DNA of 64,000 nt, taken from contig NZ_JAUYNV010000056.1 in assembly GCF_030698125.1 (NCBI RefSeq), positions 25,781-89,780 of the forward strand. Reading direction: 5' to 3'. The translations under genes and the position numbers were made by a program. The stretch comes from Methyloversatilis sp. Its GTDB lineage: Bacteria; Pseudomonadota; Gammaproteobacteria; Burkholderiales; Rhodocyclaceae. Under the pieces are notes generated by a model. That model was not told the DNA's origin, did no database searches, and worked only from the letters and a program-made list of their open reading frames with translations. Below, in pieces: positions 47,451 to 56,502 of this stretch. How positions within the stretch are numbered: the first letter of the stretch is position 1; each line of letters opens with the position of its first letter.

Positions 47451-48254
47451 ATGATCCGGGATCTCGGTCAGGCGCTGCAGATGGTCAGTCGCACCCATTC
47501 CGGCATGGTGCGCACCCACAACGAAGACGCGGTGTTTACGCAGCCCGGTGTCGGCCTCGCGATACTGGCCGACGGCATGGGCGGCTACAACGCCGGCGAA
47601 GTGGCGAGCGGCATGGCCACAGCGGTCATCGGTTCGGAGCTTGCGCAAGGTCTGCAGGAAGCGAAACACGGCGTGTCGCAACTGCTGGAAGCGGTCATCG
47701 GCCACGCCAACAGCTCGATCTATCAGGCCGCCGAGAGCCAGCCGCAGTATTCGGGCATGGGTACGACGCTGGTCATGGCTGTATTCCGCGACAATCACAT
47801 ATCCGTTGCGCATATCGGCGATTCGCGCATGTACCGGCTGCGCGACGGCGCTTTCGAGTGCGTCACGCGTGATCACTCGCTGTTGCAGGAGCAAATCGAC
47901 AGCGGCATGATTACGGAAGAAGACGCTCGCCGTTCCCAGAACAAGAACCTCGTGACGCGCGCGCTGGGTGTCGATCCGGAGGTCGAGCCCGAAATACACA
48001 CCTACGAAGTGGTTCCCGGAGACGTATATCTGTTCTGTTCCGACGGACTGAACGACATGGTCGAGAACGACGACATCGCGCTCACGCTTCAGGCGTTGTC
48101 CGCCAACCTCGATCTGGCAGCCGAACAACTGGTACAGATGGCGAACGACAACGGCGGACGCGACAATGTGTCGGTGATACTGGTCAGGGTGCTGCAGGCC
48201 TTTCCTGCCACCGAACGCGGCTTGCTTGCGCGCCTGCTCGCATGGTTGAAGTAA
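47451..48254 (+). CDS. PP2C-type Ser/Thr protein phosphatase
   Basis: The 267-residue PPM/PP2C phosphatase should reverse the action of the kinase upstream. Metal-binding motifs are intact: HNEDA near the start, LADGMGGYNAGE, HIGDSRMYRLRDG, FCSDGLNDMV and GGRDNVSVILV. A short C-terminal tail (RGLLARLLAWLK) is amphipathic and may touch the membrane. It is separated from the FHA gene by 12 bases. Confidence 0.94.
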   Translation: MIRDLGQALQMVSRTHSGMVRTHNEDAVFTQPGVGLAILADGMGGYNAGEVASGMATAVIGSELAQGLQEAKHGVSQLLEAVIGHANSSIYQAAESQPQYSGMGTTLVMAVFRDNHISVAHIGDSRMYRLRDGAFECVTRDHSLLQEQIDSGMITEEDARRSQNKNLVTRALGVDPEVEPEIHTYEVVPGDVYLFCSDGLNDMVENDDIALTLQALSANLDLAAEQLVQMANDNGGRDNVSVILVRVLQAFPATERGLLARLLAWLK

Positions 48255-48266
48255 AGGGACTGGAAA

Positions 48267-49058
48267 ATGGCAAAACTGATACTGAGCATGGATGGACTGG
48301 TCCTCAAGGAGTTGCCGCTCGCCAAGGAGCGCACCACGATTGGGCGCAAACCGCACAACGACATCCAGATCGACAATCTTGCGATCAGCGGCGAGCACGC
48401 GGTCATCGTCACCATCCTCAACGATTCCTTCCTTGAGGACATGAACAGCACGAACGGCACCTATGTGAACGGGCAGCCGATCAAGAAGCACTTCCTGCAG
48501 AACAACGACGTGGTCGAGCTCGGCAAGTACCGGCTCAAGTACATCAACGAAACGCCGACTGTCGCGCAGTCGCCTGACTTCGAAAAAACCATGGTGTTGC
48601 GCCCGGACATGATGCGCAAGGCGCCGGCCGATGCACCGCCCGCACCGGCACCAGTGCGCACCCAGACCGATACGCAGACCGGTTTCCGTCCTGGTCAGTC
48701 GATGCCGGCCGGTTCGTCGCTCGGCGGCTCGGGTCTGCCCCCGCCTCCGCCCCCGCTGGCACCCCCGCCGCCGCCTCCGGCCGCAAGCGCCAACCAGGTC
48801 GGCGCGATCCAGATCCTGAACGGTGCCAATGCAGGACGCGAACTTGAATTGACGAAGACCTTGACCACGCTCGGCAAACCGGGGCTGCAGGTCGCCGTCA
48901 TCACACGCCGCCCTCAGGGTTACTTCATCACCCATGTCGAAGGCGCCAACATGCCGGTCGTCAACGGTCGCCAGCTCGATGCCCAGGCGCATCCGCTGGA
49001 GGATCACGACGTGATCGAGATCGCCGGTGTGAAGATGGAGTTCTTCATCAAGCGCTGA
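48267..49058 (+). CDS. Double-FHA-domain protein
   Basis: The 263-residue protein has an N-terminal FHA domain (about residues 20-95: TTIGRKPHNDIQID, SGEHAV and NSTNGTYVNG). A linker with FEKTMVLRPD (Thr108) and a Pro-rich tract (about 150-175) come next. A second, degenerate FHA-like domain is C-terminal (about 180-260: TLGKPGLQVAVITRRPQG and VNGRQLD). FHA domains bind phosphothreonine. The EKT-hydrophobic site preceding the Pro-rich linker resembles kinase target sites in other FHA proteins, so it may be a kinase substrate as well as a reader. Confidence 0.9.
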   Translation: MAKLILSMDGLVLKELPLAKERTTIGRKPHNDIQIDNLAISGEHAVIVTILNDSFLEDMNSTNGTYVNGQPIKKHFLQNNDVVELGKYRLKYINETPTVAQSPDFEKTMVLRPDMMRKAPADAPPAPAPVRTQTDTQTGFRPGQSMPAGSSLGGSGLPPPPPPLAPPPPPPAASANQVGAIQILNGANAGRELELTKTLTTLGKPGLQVAVITRRPQGYFITHVEGANMPVVNGRQLDAQAHPLEDHDVIEIAGVKMEFFIKR

Positions 49059-49080
49059 CGACCCCCGGCCCGAGCCTGTC

Positions 49081-49179
49081 ATGCTGCCGCGTCCGGTGCC
49101 TGCCGTCCGCCGCCTTTCAGGGCATGTGCCGGATGAGGCGCTGCCTGCATCGGGGTGTGCTGCCGGGCGTATGCAATGA
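49081..49179 (+). CDS. Possible 32-residue small ORF before the cyclase
   Basis: An open frame in the 117-base gap ends with TGA overlapping the cyclase ATG (ATGA). The peptide is Arg/Pro/Ala-rich without a recognisable motif. The overlap follows automatically from an ATGA start, and no ribosome binding site is obvious, so support is weak. Confidence 0.15.
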   Translation: MLPRPVPAVRRLSGHVPDEALPASGCAAGRMQ

Positions 49180-51413
49180 ACCAGAACGCGCTGCGCTACG
49201 GCATCGGTCTGCTGTTCCTGCTGATCCTGCTCGGCCATGCCGCCCGCCTGTACCAGATACCGGTGCTGGGCAACCTTGATCACATCGCCTACGACACCAA
49301 GCTGTCGCTGACGATGCCGGGGAGTATCGATGACCGGGTGGTCATTCTCGACATCGATGAAAAGTCGCTGACCGAAGTCGGGCGCTGGCCATGGGGGCGG
49401 GAACGGCTCGCAGTGCTGATGGACTTGCTGTTCGACCGCTACGGCGTCAGCCTGCTTGGCGTCGACGTTGTGTTCGCCGAACCGGACACCAGTTCGGGCC
49501 TGCCGGCGCTGGAAGGCCTCGCGCAAGGCGTGCTGGCCGACAACGCCGATTTCCGCGCATCGCTCGACACGCTGAGGCCGCAGCTCGACTACGACCAGCG
49601 GTTTGCGGCCTCTCTCAAGAACCGGCCCGTCCTGCTGGGCTACTACTTCGGCAACCGCGAAGACGGTCTGAACAGCGGCGCGCTGCCGGAGCCGGTGTTG
49701 CCGGCCGGCACCTTTCGCGGCCGCAACATCGCGTTTGCGACCTTCAACAGCTTTGGTGCCAATCTTCCGCGCTTCCAGCAGGAGGCGCTCGGCGCCGGCC
49801 ATTTCAATCCGCTGCCCGATTTCGACGGTCTGAACCGGCGCGTGCCCATGCTGGTGGAACACAAGGGCGCTTATTACGAATCGCTGTCGCTTGCCATTGT
49901 CCGCACGTTGCTCGGCAGTCCGAAGCTGGCACCGGGATACGCCGAAAGCGGCTTTTTCTCTTCGGCCAGCCGGGACTACGCCGGACTCGAATGGCTGGAA
50001 CTGCCGACCAGCAAGGGCACATTGCGCGTGCCGGTCGATGAAAACGTTGCTGCGCTCATTCCCTATCGCGGCCTGCAAGGCAGTTTTGCGTACCACTCGC
50101 TGGCGGATGTACTCGCCGGTCGCACGCCGGTCGATGCGTTGAAAGGCCGGATTGCGCTGCTCGGTACCACCGCGCCCGGGCTGCTCGACCTGCGTGCCAC
50201 GCCGGTCGGCAGCACCTATCCCGGGGTGGAAATCCACGCCAACCTGATCGCCGGCATGCTGGACGGCGACATCAAGCATCGCCCGCAATACGTCACCGGT
50301 TTCGATGTGGTCGTGCTGCTTGTGATCGGCGGCCTGCTGATCTGGTCGCTGCCTCGGCTGTCGCCACAGTACGCAACGCTGCTGGCCGGCGGCGCGCTGC
50401 TCGCGCTGGTCGGCATGAACTTCGCCTTCTGGCAGTTTGCCGACTTCGTTCTGCCGCTGGCGGCATCGGTGTTGCTCGTCGTCGGGCTATATGCGCTTAA
50501 CATGTCGTACGGCTACTTCTTCGAGTCACGGTCGAAGCGGCAATTCACCCGCATGTTCGGGCAGTACGTGCCGCCCGAACTGGTGGAGGAAATGAGCCGC
50601 AACCCGGAGCACTACAGCATGGAAGGCCGGAATGCCGAGCTGACCGTACTGTTTTCGGACATCCGGGGCTTCACCAGCATTTCGGAAGGCCTCGAACCGA
50701 AACAATTGACACAGCTCATGAACGATTACCTGGGCGCAATGACTGCGGTGATTCAGGATCAGCGTGGGACGCTCGACAAGTACATCGGCGACGCCATCAT
50801 GGCGTTCTGGGGCGCGCCGGTAGATGACCCCGAACATGCCCGGCACGCCGTGGCGGCAGCCTTGCGCATGCACGCCGCGCTGGCTGAGCTGAACCGTTCG
50901 CTGACGGCGCGTGGCTGGCCGGAACTGAAGATAGGCGTGGGTTTGAACACCGGCCCGATGACGGTCGGAGACATGGGGTCGCCAGTACGCAAAGCCTATA
51001 CTGTCATGGGCGATGCGGTGAATCTGGCGTCCCGCCTGGAGGGGCTCACGAAGCAGTACGGCGTGGGCATACTGGTTGGCGAAGCGACGCGACGTGCGGT
51101 CAAGGATGTCGTATTTCGCGAGATCGACCGGGTGCGGGTGAAGGGCAAGGACGAGCCGGTGTCGATTTTCGAACCGCTCGCCTTCGAAAGCGAATTCGAC
51201 CGCAGTCGGGTCGAGGAACTGAAACTGTGGAATCTCGCGTTGCGACAGTTCCGCGGTCAGGAGTGGGATCAGGCCGAACTGACCTTGTTCAACCTGCAGC
51301 GCATTGCGCCGGACTGCGGGCTGTACCGGCTGTACGCCGAACAGATTGCCGATTACCGCCGTCACCCGCCCGGCAAGGACTGGGACGGCGTGCGGACATT
51401 TGAAACGAAGTAG
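49176..51413 (+). CDS. CHASE2-domain adenylate cyclase
   Basis: The 745-residue protein has an N-terminal helix (about residues 6-24), an extracytoplasmic CHASE2 sensor (about 30-375), three helices (about 378-455) and a class III cyclase domain (about 490-675). Metal ligands are in LFSDIRGFTS and YIGDAIMAFWG; the Lys in LDKYIGD and Thr in YTVMGDAVNLAS are the ATP-selecting pair seen in many bacterial cyclases. cAMP is the expected product. ATG at 49176 is chosen over ATG at 49155. The C-terminal tail after 680 is helical. It shares its sensor type with the kinase four genes upstream. Confidence 0.92.
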   Translation: MNQNALRYGIGLLFLLILLGHAARLYQIPVLGNLDHIAYDTKLSLTMPGSIDDRVVILDIDEKSLTEVGRWPWGRERLAVLMDLLFDRYGVSLLGVDVVFAEPDTSSGLPALEGLAQGVLADNADFRASLDTLRPQLDYDQRFAASLKNRPVLLGYYFGNREDGLNSGALPEPVLPAGTFRGRNIAFATFNSFGANLPRFQQEALGAGHFNPLPDFDGLNRRVPMLVEHKGAYYESLSLAIVRTLLGSPKLAPGYAESGFFSSASRDYAGLEWLELPTSKGTLRVPVDENVAALIPYRGLQGSFAYHSLADVLAGRTPVDALKGRIALLGTTAPGLLDLRATPVGSTYPGVEIHANLIAGMLDGDIKHRPQYVTGFDVVVLLVIGGLLIWSLPRLSPQYATLLAGGALLALVGMNFAFWQFADFVLPLAASVLLVVGLYALNMSYGYFFESRSKRQFTRMFGQYVPPELVEEMSRNPEHYSMEGRNAELTVLFSDIRGFTSISEGLEPKQLTQLMNDYLGAMTAVIQDQRGTLDKYIGDAIMAFWGAPVDDPEHARHAVAAALRMHAALAELNRSLTARGWPELKIGVGLNTGPMTVGDMGSPVRKAYTVMGDAVNLASRLEGLTKQYGVGILVGEATRRAVKDVVFREIDRVRVKGKDEPVSIFEPLAFESEFDRSRVEELKLWNLALRQFRGQEWDQAELTLFNLQRIAPDCGLYRLYAEQIADYRRHPPGKDWDGVRTFETK

Positions 51414-51435
51414 TGTCTTGCTGGATAAGGAACTG

Positions 51436-52203
51436 ATGAGGATACGGGTGCTCGGTTGCAGTGGCGGTATTGGTGGTGCAAATCTGCGCACCACCTCGCT
51501 GCTCGTGGACAGCGACATCCTGATTGACGCCGGTACCGGCGTCGGCGACCTGTCGATCGCCGAGCTGTCGCGCATAGACCATGTGTTCGTCACGCACAGC
51601 CATCTCGATCACATCGCCTGTCTGCCGCTGATGGTCGACACGGTAGGCGAGCTGCGCGACACGCCGCTGACCGTGTGGACGACCGGTCCGACGCTGGAAG
51701 TGTTGCGACGCCACATCTTCAACTGGTCGATCTGGCCCGATTTCACCGAAATTCCGTCTGCCGAGAAGCCCTTCATGCGCTTTCGCGAACTGCGCGTCGG
51801 CGACGAGATCGAGCTGGGTGGACGCGCCATCCGGGTGCTGCCTGCGCAACACACCGTTCCGGCCGTCGGTTATGCCGTGCGTTCGGCGGGCGGCACGCTG
51901 GCGTTCTCCGGCGACACCACGGTGTGCGACGAATTCTGGTCGGCCGTCAATGCGCTGCCCGACCTGCGCTACCTCATCATCGAAACCGCGTTCCCTGACC
52001 GTGACCGCCAGCTGGCGGTGATGTCGCGCCATCTGTGCCCGGACATGCTGGCGGGCGAGCTCCAGAAACTCGAACATCCTGCCGAAATCTACATCACGCA
52101 TCTGAAACCGAGCCAGATGATCATGACCATGCGCGAGATCGCCGAAACATTGGGCGCACTGCAACCGCGCATGTTGCGCAACAATCATGTTTTCGACTTC
52201 TGA
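51436..52203 (+). CDS. Metallo-beta-lactamase-fold phosphodiesterase, cAMP class II-like
   Basis: The 255-residue protein has the metal-binding HSHLDHIACLP motif, a later Asp in FSGDTTVCDEFW, and His residues in PAQHTVPAVGY and YITHLKPSQM. This matches class II cyclic-nucleotide phosphodiesterases (PdeA/CpdP-like) within the MBL superfamily. Position directly after an adenylate cyclase supports cAMP as substrate. ATG at 51436 with ATAAGGAAC upstream is chosen; the open frame extends back into the cyclase gene. Confidence 0.8.
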   Translation: MRIRVLGCSGGIGGANLRTTSLLVDSDILIDAGTGVGDLSIAELSRIDHVFVTHSHLDHIACLPLMVDTVGELRDTPLTVWTTGPTLEVLRRHIFNWSIWPDFTEIPSAEKPFMRFRELRVGDEIELGGRAIRVLPAQHTVPAVGYAVRSAGGTLAFSGDTTVCDEFWSAVNALPDLRYLIIETAFPDRDRQLAVMSRHLCPDMLAGELQKLEHPAEIYITHLKPSQMIMTMREIAETLGALQPRMLRNNHVFDF

Positions 52204-52272
52204 CCGGCTGTCAGCACATCTGCGCGGCGCCGTCGCGCGGGGTGCGCCGGCCAGCGGAAACGAGGTGATCGA

Positions 52273-54648
52273 ATGAGTGCAGTGATGCCGCCGGCGAGTG
52301 ATCTGGGCGCCATGAGCGATGTATCGAGCCGGCTGGCCTTCTTCAAGAATCTTCAGGGCGTCACGACGAAGATTCACGCCACCACGAACATCGACGAAAT
52401 CATGCTGGAGCTGTCGCAGGAGATTTCTGCGCTGTTCAACGCCGATCGTCTGACCATCTACGTGCTGGGCGACGACAAGTCCACCATCGTGTCCAAGGTC
52501 AAGACCGGTCTCAATTCGTTCAAGGACCTGCGGTTGCCGCTGACCGAACAGTCGGTGGCCGGTTTCGTCGGCATGAGCCGTAACCTGCTGAATCTGCGGG
52601 ACGTGTACGACGAAGAAGAGCTGAAGTCGCACTCGCCCAGCCTGCGGTTTCTCGATGGCGTCGACAAGAAGACCGGCTACCGCACCAAGCAGATGCTGGT
52701 CGCACCCATCCTCGATCCGGAAAAGAAGGATCTGCTGGGTGTCGTCCAGCTGATCAACAACAAGTCCGGCCAGCCCTTCTCGGCACTTGCCGAAGAGGGC
52801 TTGCTCAGTATGGCGCACACGCTGGCGGTTGCTTTCCAGCAGCGCAACCGGGTCACCCACGTCGTGAAGTCGAAATACGACTATCTCGTGGTCGATGGCG
52901 TCATGTCGCCGCAGGAGTTCGATCTGGCGTCGCGTGCCGCGCGGCGCAAGGGCGTCGATGTCGAGGACGTGCTGGCGCGCGACTTCCAGGTCAAGCAGCA
53001 GGCGATCGGTGCGTCGCTGTCCAAATTCTTCGGCGTCGCCTATGAACACTTCCGGCCCGAGCGCATCAAGCCGTTCGACCTGATCAAGAATCTCAAGCGC
53101 GAGTATCTCGAAGAACAGCAGTGGGTGCCGGTGGAAGAGGGCAAGGACGGCATCGTCGTGATGGCGCTCGACCCGGAAAAGGTCAAGGGCGCGCGCGTCG
53201 TCAACAACATCTTCCCGAAGTCCAAACTGCTGTTCCGCGTCACCACGACGAAGGAATTCGTGCAGACGCTCGACCAGTTCTACGGTTCGACGATGGACGA
53301 AACCAGCGTCGGCGACCTGCTGTCGGACATGCTGGGCGAGGACGAATCCGCGCAGGACGCCGGCAATGACGACGTCAGCGCCGCCGCCGACAACGAACTG
53401 GTGCGGCTGGTGAACAAGATCATCATCGACGCCTACCAGCAGGGCGCCTCCGACATCCACATCGAACCGCGGCCCGGCAAGGACAAAACCCTGGTGCGCT
53501 TTCGCAAGGACGGCACGCTGCACCCCTACATCGAGGTGCCTGCCAGCTACCGGAGTGCGCTGGTCACCCGTCTGAAGATCATGTGCGACCTCGATATTTC
53601 CGAGCGCCGCAAGCCGCAGGACGGCAAGATCAAGTTCCGCAAGTTCGGCCCGCTCGACATCGAATTGCGGGTGGCGACCATCCCTTCAGCTGGCGGCGTC
53701 GAAGATGTCGTGATGCGTATCCTCGCTGCCGGCGAGCCGATCCCGATGGACAAGCTGGGCGTGCTGCCGGCCAACCTCAGCCGGCTGAAGGACGCGGTCA
53801 GCAAGCCCTACGGCCTCTTTTTCGTCTGCGGCCCGACCGGCTCCGGCAAGACCACCACGCTGCATTCCATACTCGGCTACATCAACACACCGGAAACCAA
53901 GATCTGGACCGCCGAGGACCCGGTCGAAATCACGCAGAAAGGTTTGCGCCAGGTACAGATCAACAAAAAGGCCGGGCTGGACTTTCCGGCCATCATGCGC
54001 GCCTTCCTGCGGGCCGACCCGGACGTGATCATGGTCGGTGAAATGCGCGACAAGGAAACGGTGGCGATCGGCATCGAAGCTTCGCTCACCGGCCACCTGG
54101 TTTTCTCGACGCTGCACACCAACAGCGCGCCGGAATCCATCGTGCGTCTGCTCGACATGGGCATGGACCCTTTCAACTTTGCCGACGCATTGCTCGGCGT
54201 GCTGGCTCAACGCCTCGCCAAGCGGCTGTGTCCGGTGTGCAAGGAAGCCTGGCATCCGAGCGACGACGAAATGAAGCACTTCCTGCAGGAGTACTGCGAG
54301 GAAATGCGCAATACGCCGGATTTCGTGGTCGATGCCGAAGGTGCGATGGCGCGCATCTTCAATGAATGGAAAAAGGCGTATGCCGACGACAAGGGCCGCT
54401 TCACGCTCTACCGTGCCAAAGGGTGTCCGGAGTGCGGTGAAACCGGCTACCGCGGGCGGCTCGGCCTGCACGAGTTGATGATCGGTACCGACGCAATCAA
54501 GAAGAACATCCAGGAGCGTGAGCGCGTGGCCACCATGCTGGCGACTGCGCTGCAGGAAGGCATGCGCACGCTGAAGATGGACGGCATGGAAAAGGTGCTG
54601 TCGGGCGCGACGGACATGAAGCAGGTTCGCGCGGTCTGCATCAAGTAG
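52273..54648 (+). CDS. GAF-domain-fused PilB/GspE-like ATPase
   Basis: The 791-residue protein joins an N-terminal GAF domain (about residues 25-195) to an MshEN/GspE N-terminal module (about 200-345) and a secretion/pilus ATPase core. Walker A is GPTGSGKTTTLH (about 519), Walker B region is DPDVIMVGEMRD, and TLHTNSAPES is the histidine box. A zinc tetracysteine (CPVC...CPEC) with an enlarged loop of about 65 residues lies near 655-725. Known relatives extrude pilins or pseudopilins; here the GAF domain could tune this to a small ligand. It follows the phosphodiesterase and precedes the HD-GYP gene. Confidence 0.88.
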   Translation: MSAVMPPASDLGAMSDVSSRLAFFKNLQGVTTKIHATTNIDEIMLELSQEISALFNADRLTIYVLGDDKSTIVSKVKTGLNSFKDLRLPLTEQSVAGFVGMSRNLLNLRDVYDEEELKSHSPSLRFLDGVDKKTGYRTKQMLVAPILDPEKKDLLGVVQLINNKSGQPFSALAEEGLLSMAHTLAVAFQQRNRVTHVVKSKYDYLVVDGVMSPQEFDLASRAARRKGVDVEDVLARDFQVKQQAIGASLSKFFGVAYEHFRPERIKPFDLIKNLKREYLEEQQWVPVEEGKDGIVVMALDPEKVKGARVVNNIFPKSKLLFRVTTTKEFVQTLDQFYGSTMDETSVGDLLSDMLGEDESAQDAGNDDVSAAADNELVRLVNKIIIDAYQQGASDIHIEPRPGKDKTLVRFRKDGTLHPYIEVPASYRSALVTRLKIMCDLDISERRKPQDGKIKFRKFGPLDIELRVATIPSAGGVEDVVMRILAAGEPIPMDKLGVLPANLSRLKDAVSKPYGLFFVCGPTGSGKTTTLHSILGYINTPETKIWTAEDPVEITQKGLRQVQINKKAGLDFPAIMRAFLRADPDVIMVGEMRDKETVAIGIEASLTGHLVFSTLHTNSAPESIVRLLDMGMDPFNFADALLGVLAQRLAKRLCPVCKEAWHPSDDEMKHFLQEYCEEMRNTPDFVVDAEGAMARIFNEWKKAYADDKGRFTLYRAKGCPECGETGYRGRLGLHELMIGTDAIKKNIQERERVATMLATALQEGMRTLKMDGMEKVLSGATDMKQVRAVCIK

Positions 54649-54676
54649 GCCGCGGGCGCTGACCGGAACGCACGCC

Positions 54677-56308
54677 ATGGATACCCTCGACGATCTGCTG
54701 CGGCGCCTGGAACAGCTCAACGAGATCGGCAGCGCGCTGTCGAACGAGCGCAACATCGATGCGCTGCTCGAAAAGATCCTGCTGGCGGCCAAAACCATCA
54801 CCCATGCCGACGGCGGTACGCTGTACCGCATCGACGACGCGGGCGAGCACCTGCGCTTCGAAATCCTGCGTACCGACTCGCTGGGTATTGCGATGGGCGG
54901 CAGCACCGGCAAGCCGATAGCCTTTCCGCCGCTGCCGCTGCATCTCGACGACGGCTCGCCCAATCTGTCCATGGTGGCGGCCTACAGCGCGCTGAAGGGA
55001 CAGACGGTCAACATCGCCGATGCCTACCGCGCCGAAGGTTTCGACTTTTCCGGCACGCGCGCCTTCGACGCACGCACCGGCTACCGTTCGACCAGCTTCC
55101 TGACCGTGCCGATGATGAACCACGAGGGTGCGGTGATCGGCGTGCTGCAGCTGATCAACGCCGTGCATCCGGTCACCGGCGCCGTCGGGATCTTTTCCGG
55201 CTCGGATCGCCAGCTGGCCGAATCACTGGCCTCGCAGGCCGCCATCGCGCTGACCAACCGCCAGCTGGTGAGCCAGCTCGAAGCGCTGTTCGAATCCTTC
55301 ATCACGCTGATCAACAACGCGATCGACGAAAAGTCGCCGTACACCGGCGGCCACTGCCAGCGCGTGCCGACGCTCACGATGATGCTGGCCGAGGCGGTGA
55401 ATGACACGCAGGATGGCCCGCTCGCCGGCTTCACGATGACCGAGGCCGATCGTTACGAACTGAAGATCGCCGGTCTGCTGCACGATTGCGGCAAGGTCAC
55501 GACGCCGGTGCACGTGGTCGACAAGGCCACCAAGCTGCAGACCATTTTCGACCGCATCGAACTGATCGACACCCGCTTCGAACTGATCCGGCGCGACATC
55601 GAACTGGCCACCCTCAACAGCCGTTTCGCTGCCGGCCTCAATGCCTCACCCGCCGTTCTGGCCCAGATCGAGCGTCATGGTGCCGACCGGCTGCGCGACA
55701 TCGACGAAGACCGCGCCTTCCTTCACCACGCCAACATCGGTTCCGAACGCATGAGCGATGCCGACGTCGAGCGCGTGCATGCCATCGCCCGCCGCTGGCA
55801 CTGGACCGATTCACAGGGCACGGAACGGTCCTGCCTGAGCGAGGAAGAAGTCGAAAACCTGACCATACGCGCCGGCACGCTCACCGGCGCCGAGCGGGAA
55901 ATCATCAACTACCACATCGTATCGACGATACGCATGCTCGAAGCACTGCCCTGGCCGCGCCACCTGACCAATGTGCCGGAATACGCCGGCGGTCACCACG
56001 AGCGCATGGACGGCAAGGGCTATCCGCGCGGGCTCGCGCGCGACCAGATGAGCGTGCAGGCGCGCGTGATGGGCATCGCCGACATCTTCGAGGCGCTGAC
56101 CGCGAAAGACCGGCCGTACAAGCGCCCGATGCGGCTGTCGGAAGCCCTGCACATCCTCGGCAAGTTCCGTCTGAACGGCCACATCGACTCCGATCTGTTC
56201 GACGTGTTCGTGCGCCGCGAGGTGTATCTCAAGTACGCCGAAACCTTCCTCGACCCGGAACAGATCGACGACGTCGACCTGTCGGCCATCCCCGGCTTCC
56301 AGCCCTGA
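54677..56308 (+). CDS. GAF-HD-GYP domain protein (putative c-di-GMP phosphodiesterase)
   Basis: The 543-residue cytoplasmic protein has a GAF domain (about residues 10-200) and an HD-GYP domain (about 210-520). GGHCQRVP, LLHDCGK (HD at about 270) and HHERMDGKGYPRGL (GYP at about 448) are present, so metal ligands appear intact. The span from HD to HHE is about 167 residues against roughly 56 in typical family members, pointing to an insertion of about 110 residues (about 285-390). It should cleave c-di-GMP or a related dinucleotide. It starts 28 bases after the ATPase gene. Confidence 0.88.
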   Translation: MDTLDDLLRRLEQLNEIGSALSNERNIDALLEKILLAAKTITHADGGTLYRIDDAGEHLRFEILRTDSLGIAMGGSTGKPIAFPPLPLHLDDGSPNLSMVAAYSALKGQTVNIADAYRAEGFDFSGTRAFDARTGYRSTSFLTVPMMNHEGAVIGVLQLINAVHPVTGAVGIFSGSDRQLAESLASQAAIALTNRQLVSQLEALFESFITLINNAIDEKSPYTGGHCQRVPTLTMMLAEAVNDTQDGPLAGFTMTEADRYELKIAGLLHDCGKVTTPVHVVDKATKLQTIFDRIELIDTRFELIRRDIELATLNSRFAAGLNASPAVLAQIERHGADRLRDIDEDRAFLHHANIGSERMSDADVERVHAIARRWHWTDSQGTERSCLSEEEVENLTIRAGTLTGAEREIINYHIVSTIRMLEALPWPRHLTNVPEYAGGHHERMDGKGYPRGLARDQMSVQARVMGIADIFEALTAKDRPYKRPMRLSEALHILGKFRLNGHIDSDLFDVFVRREVYLKYAETFLDPEQIDDVDLSAIPGFQP

Positions 56309-56432
56309 ACGGACAATTTGCGTCACATGCTGCCTGTGCGCGTCAGCACGCAGGCATCTGTTTCGGACTGTATCAGCACAAGCGGAAATAAAAAATACTG
56401 TAAATCAAGCGTTTGTAAAAAATCGCTAAAGC

Positions 56433-56448
56433 TGGCACCCGCCTTGCT
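56433..56448 (+). promoter_or_regulatory. Sigma-54 promoter of the pilin gene
   Basis: TGGCAC (56433-56438), five bases, then TTGCT (56444-56448) match the -24/-12 consensus of RpoN promoters exactly. Transcription should begin near 56460, about 40 bases before the pilin ATG. An AT-rich tract lies just upstream (56386-56430), where an NtrC-family activator such as PilR may bind. Confidence 0.9.
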
Positions 56449-56502
56449 CGATATCACCCTGAGCGCACAGGCGCCCGTTCCGTTCAATTCCAGGAGAGTG
56501 AT

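Noticed and set aside
49081..49179. 32-codon ORF overlapping the cyclase start as a new gene
   Set aside because: Listed only at very low confidence: the ATGA overlap is automatic, there is no ribosome binding site and the peptide has no notable composition.
47280..50288. 1002-codon open frame on the minus strand
   Set aside because: It runs antisense across phosphatase, FHA and cyclase genes, all with intact motifs. Long antisense frames are expected in GC-rich DNA; its translation is rich in Arg/His/Gln without domain signatures.
51289..53523. 744-codon minus-strand open frame
   Set aside because: Antisense shadow of the phosphodiesterase and GAF-ATPase genes; no motif or start signal.
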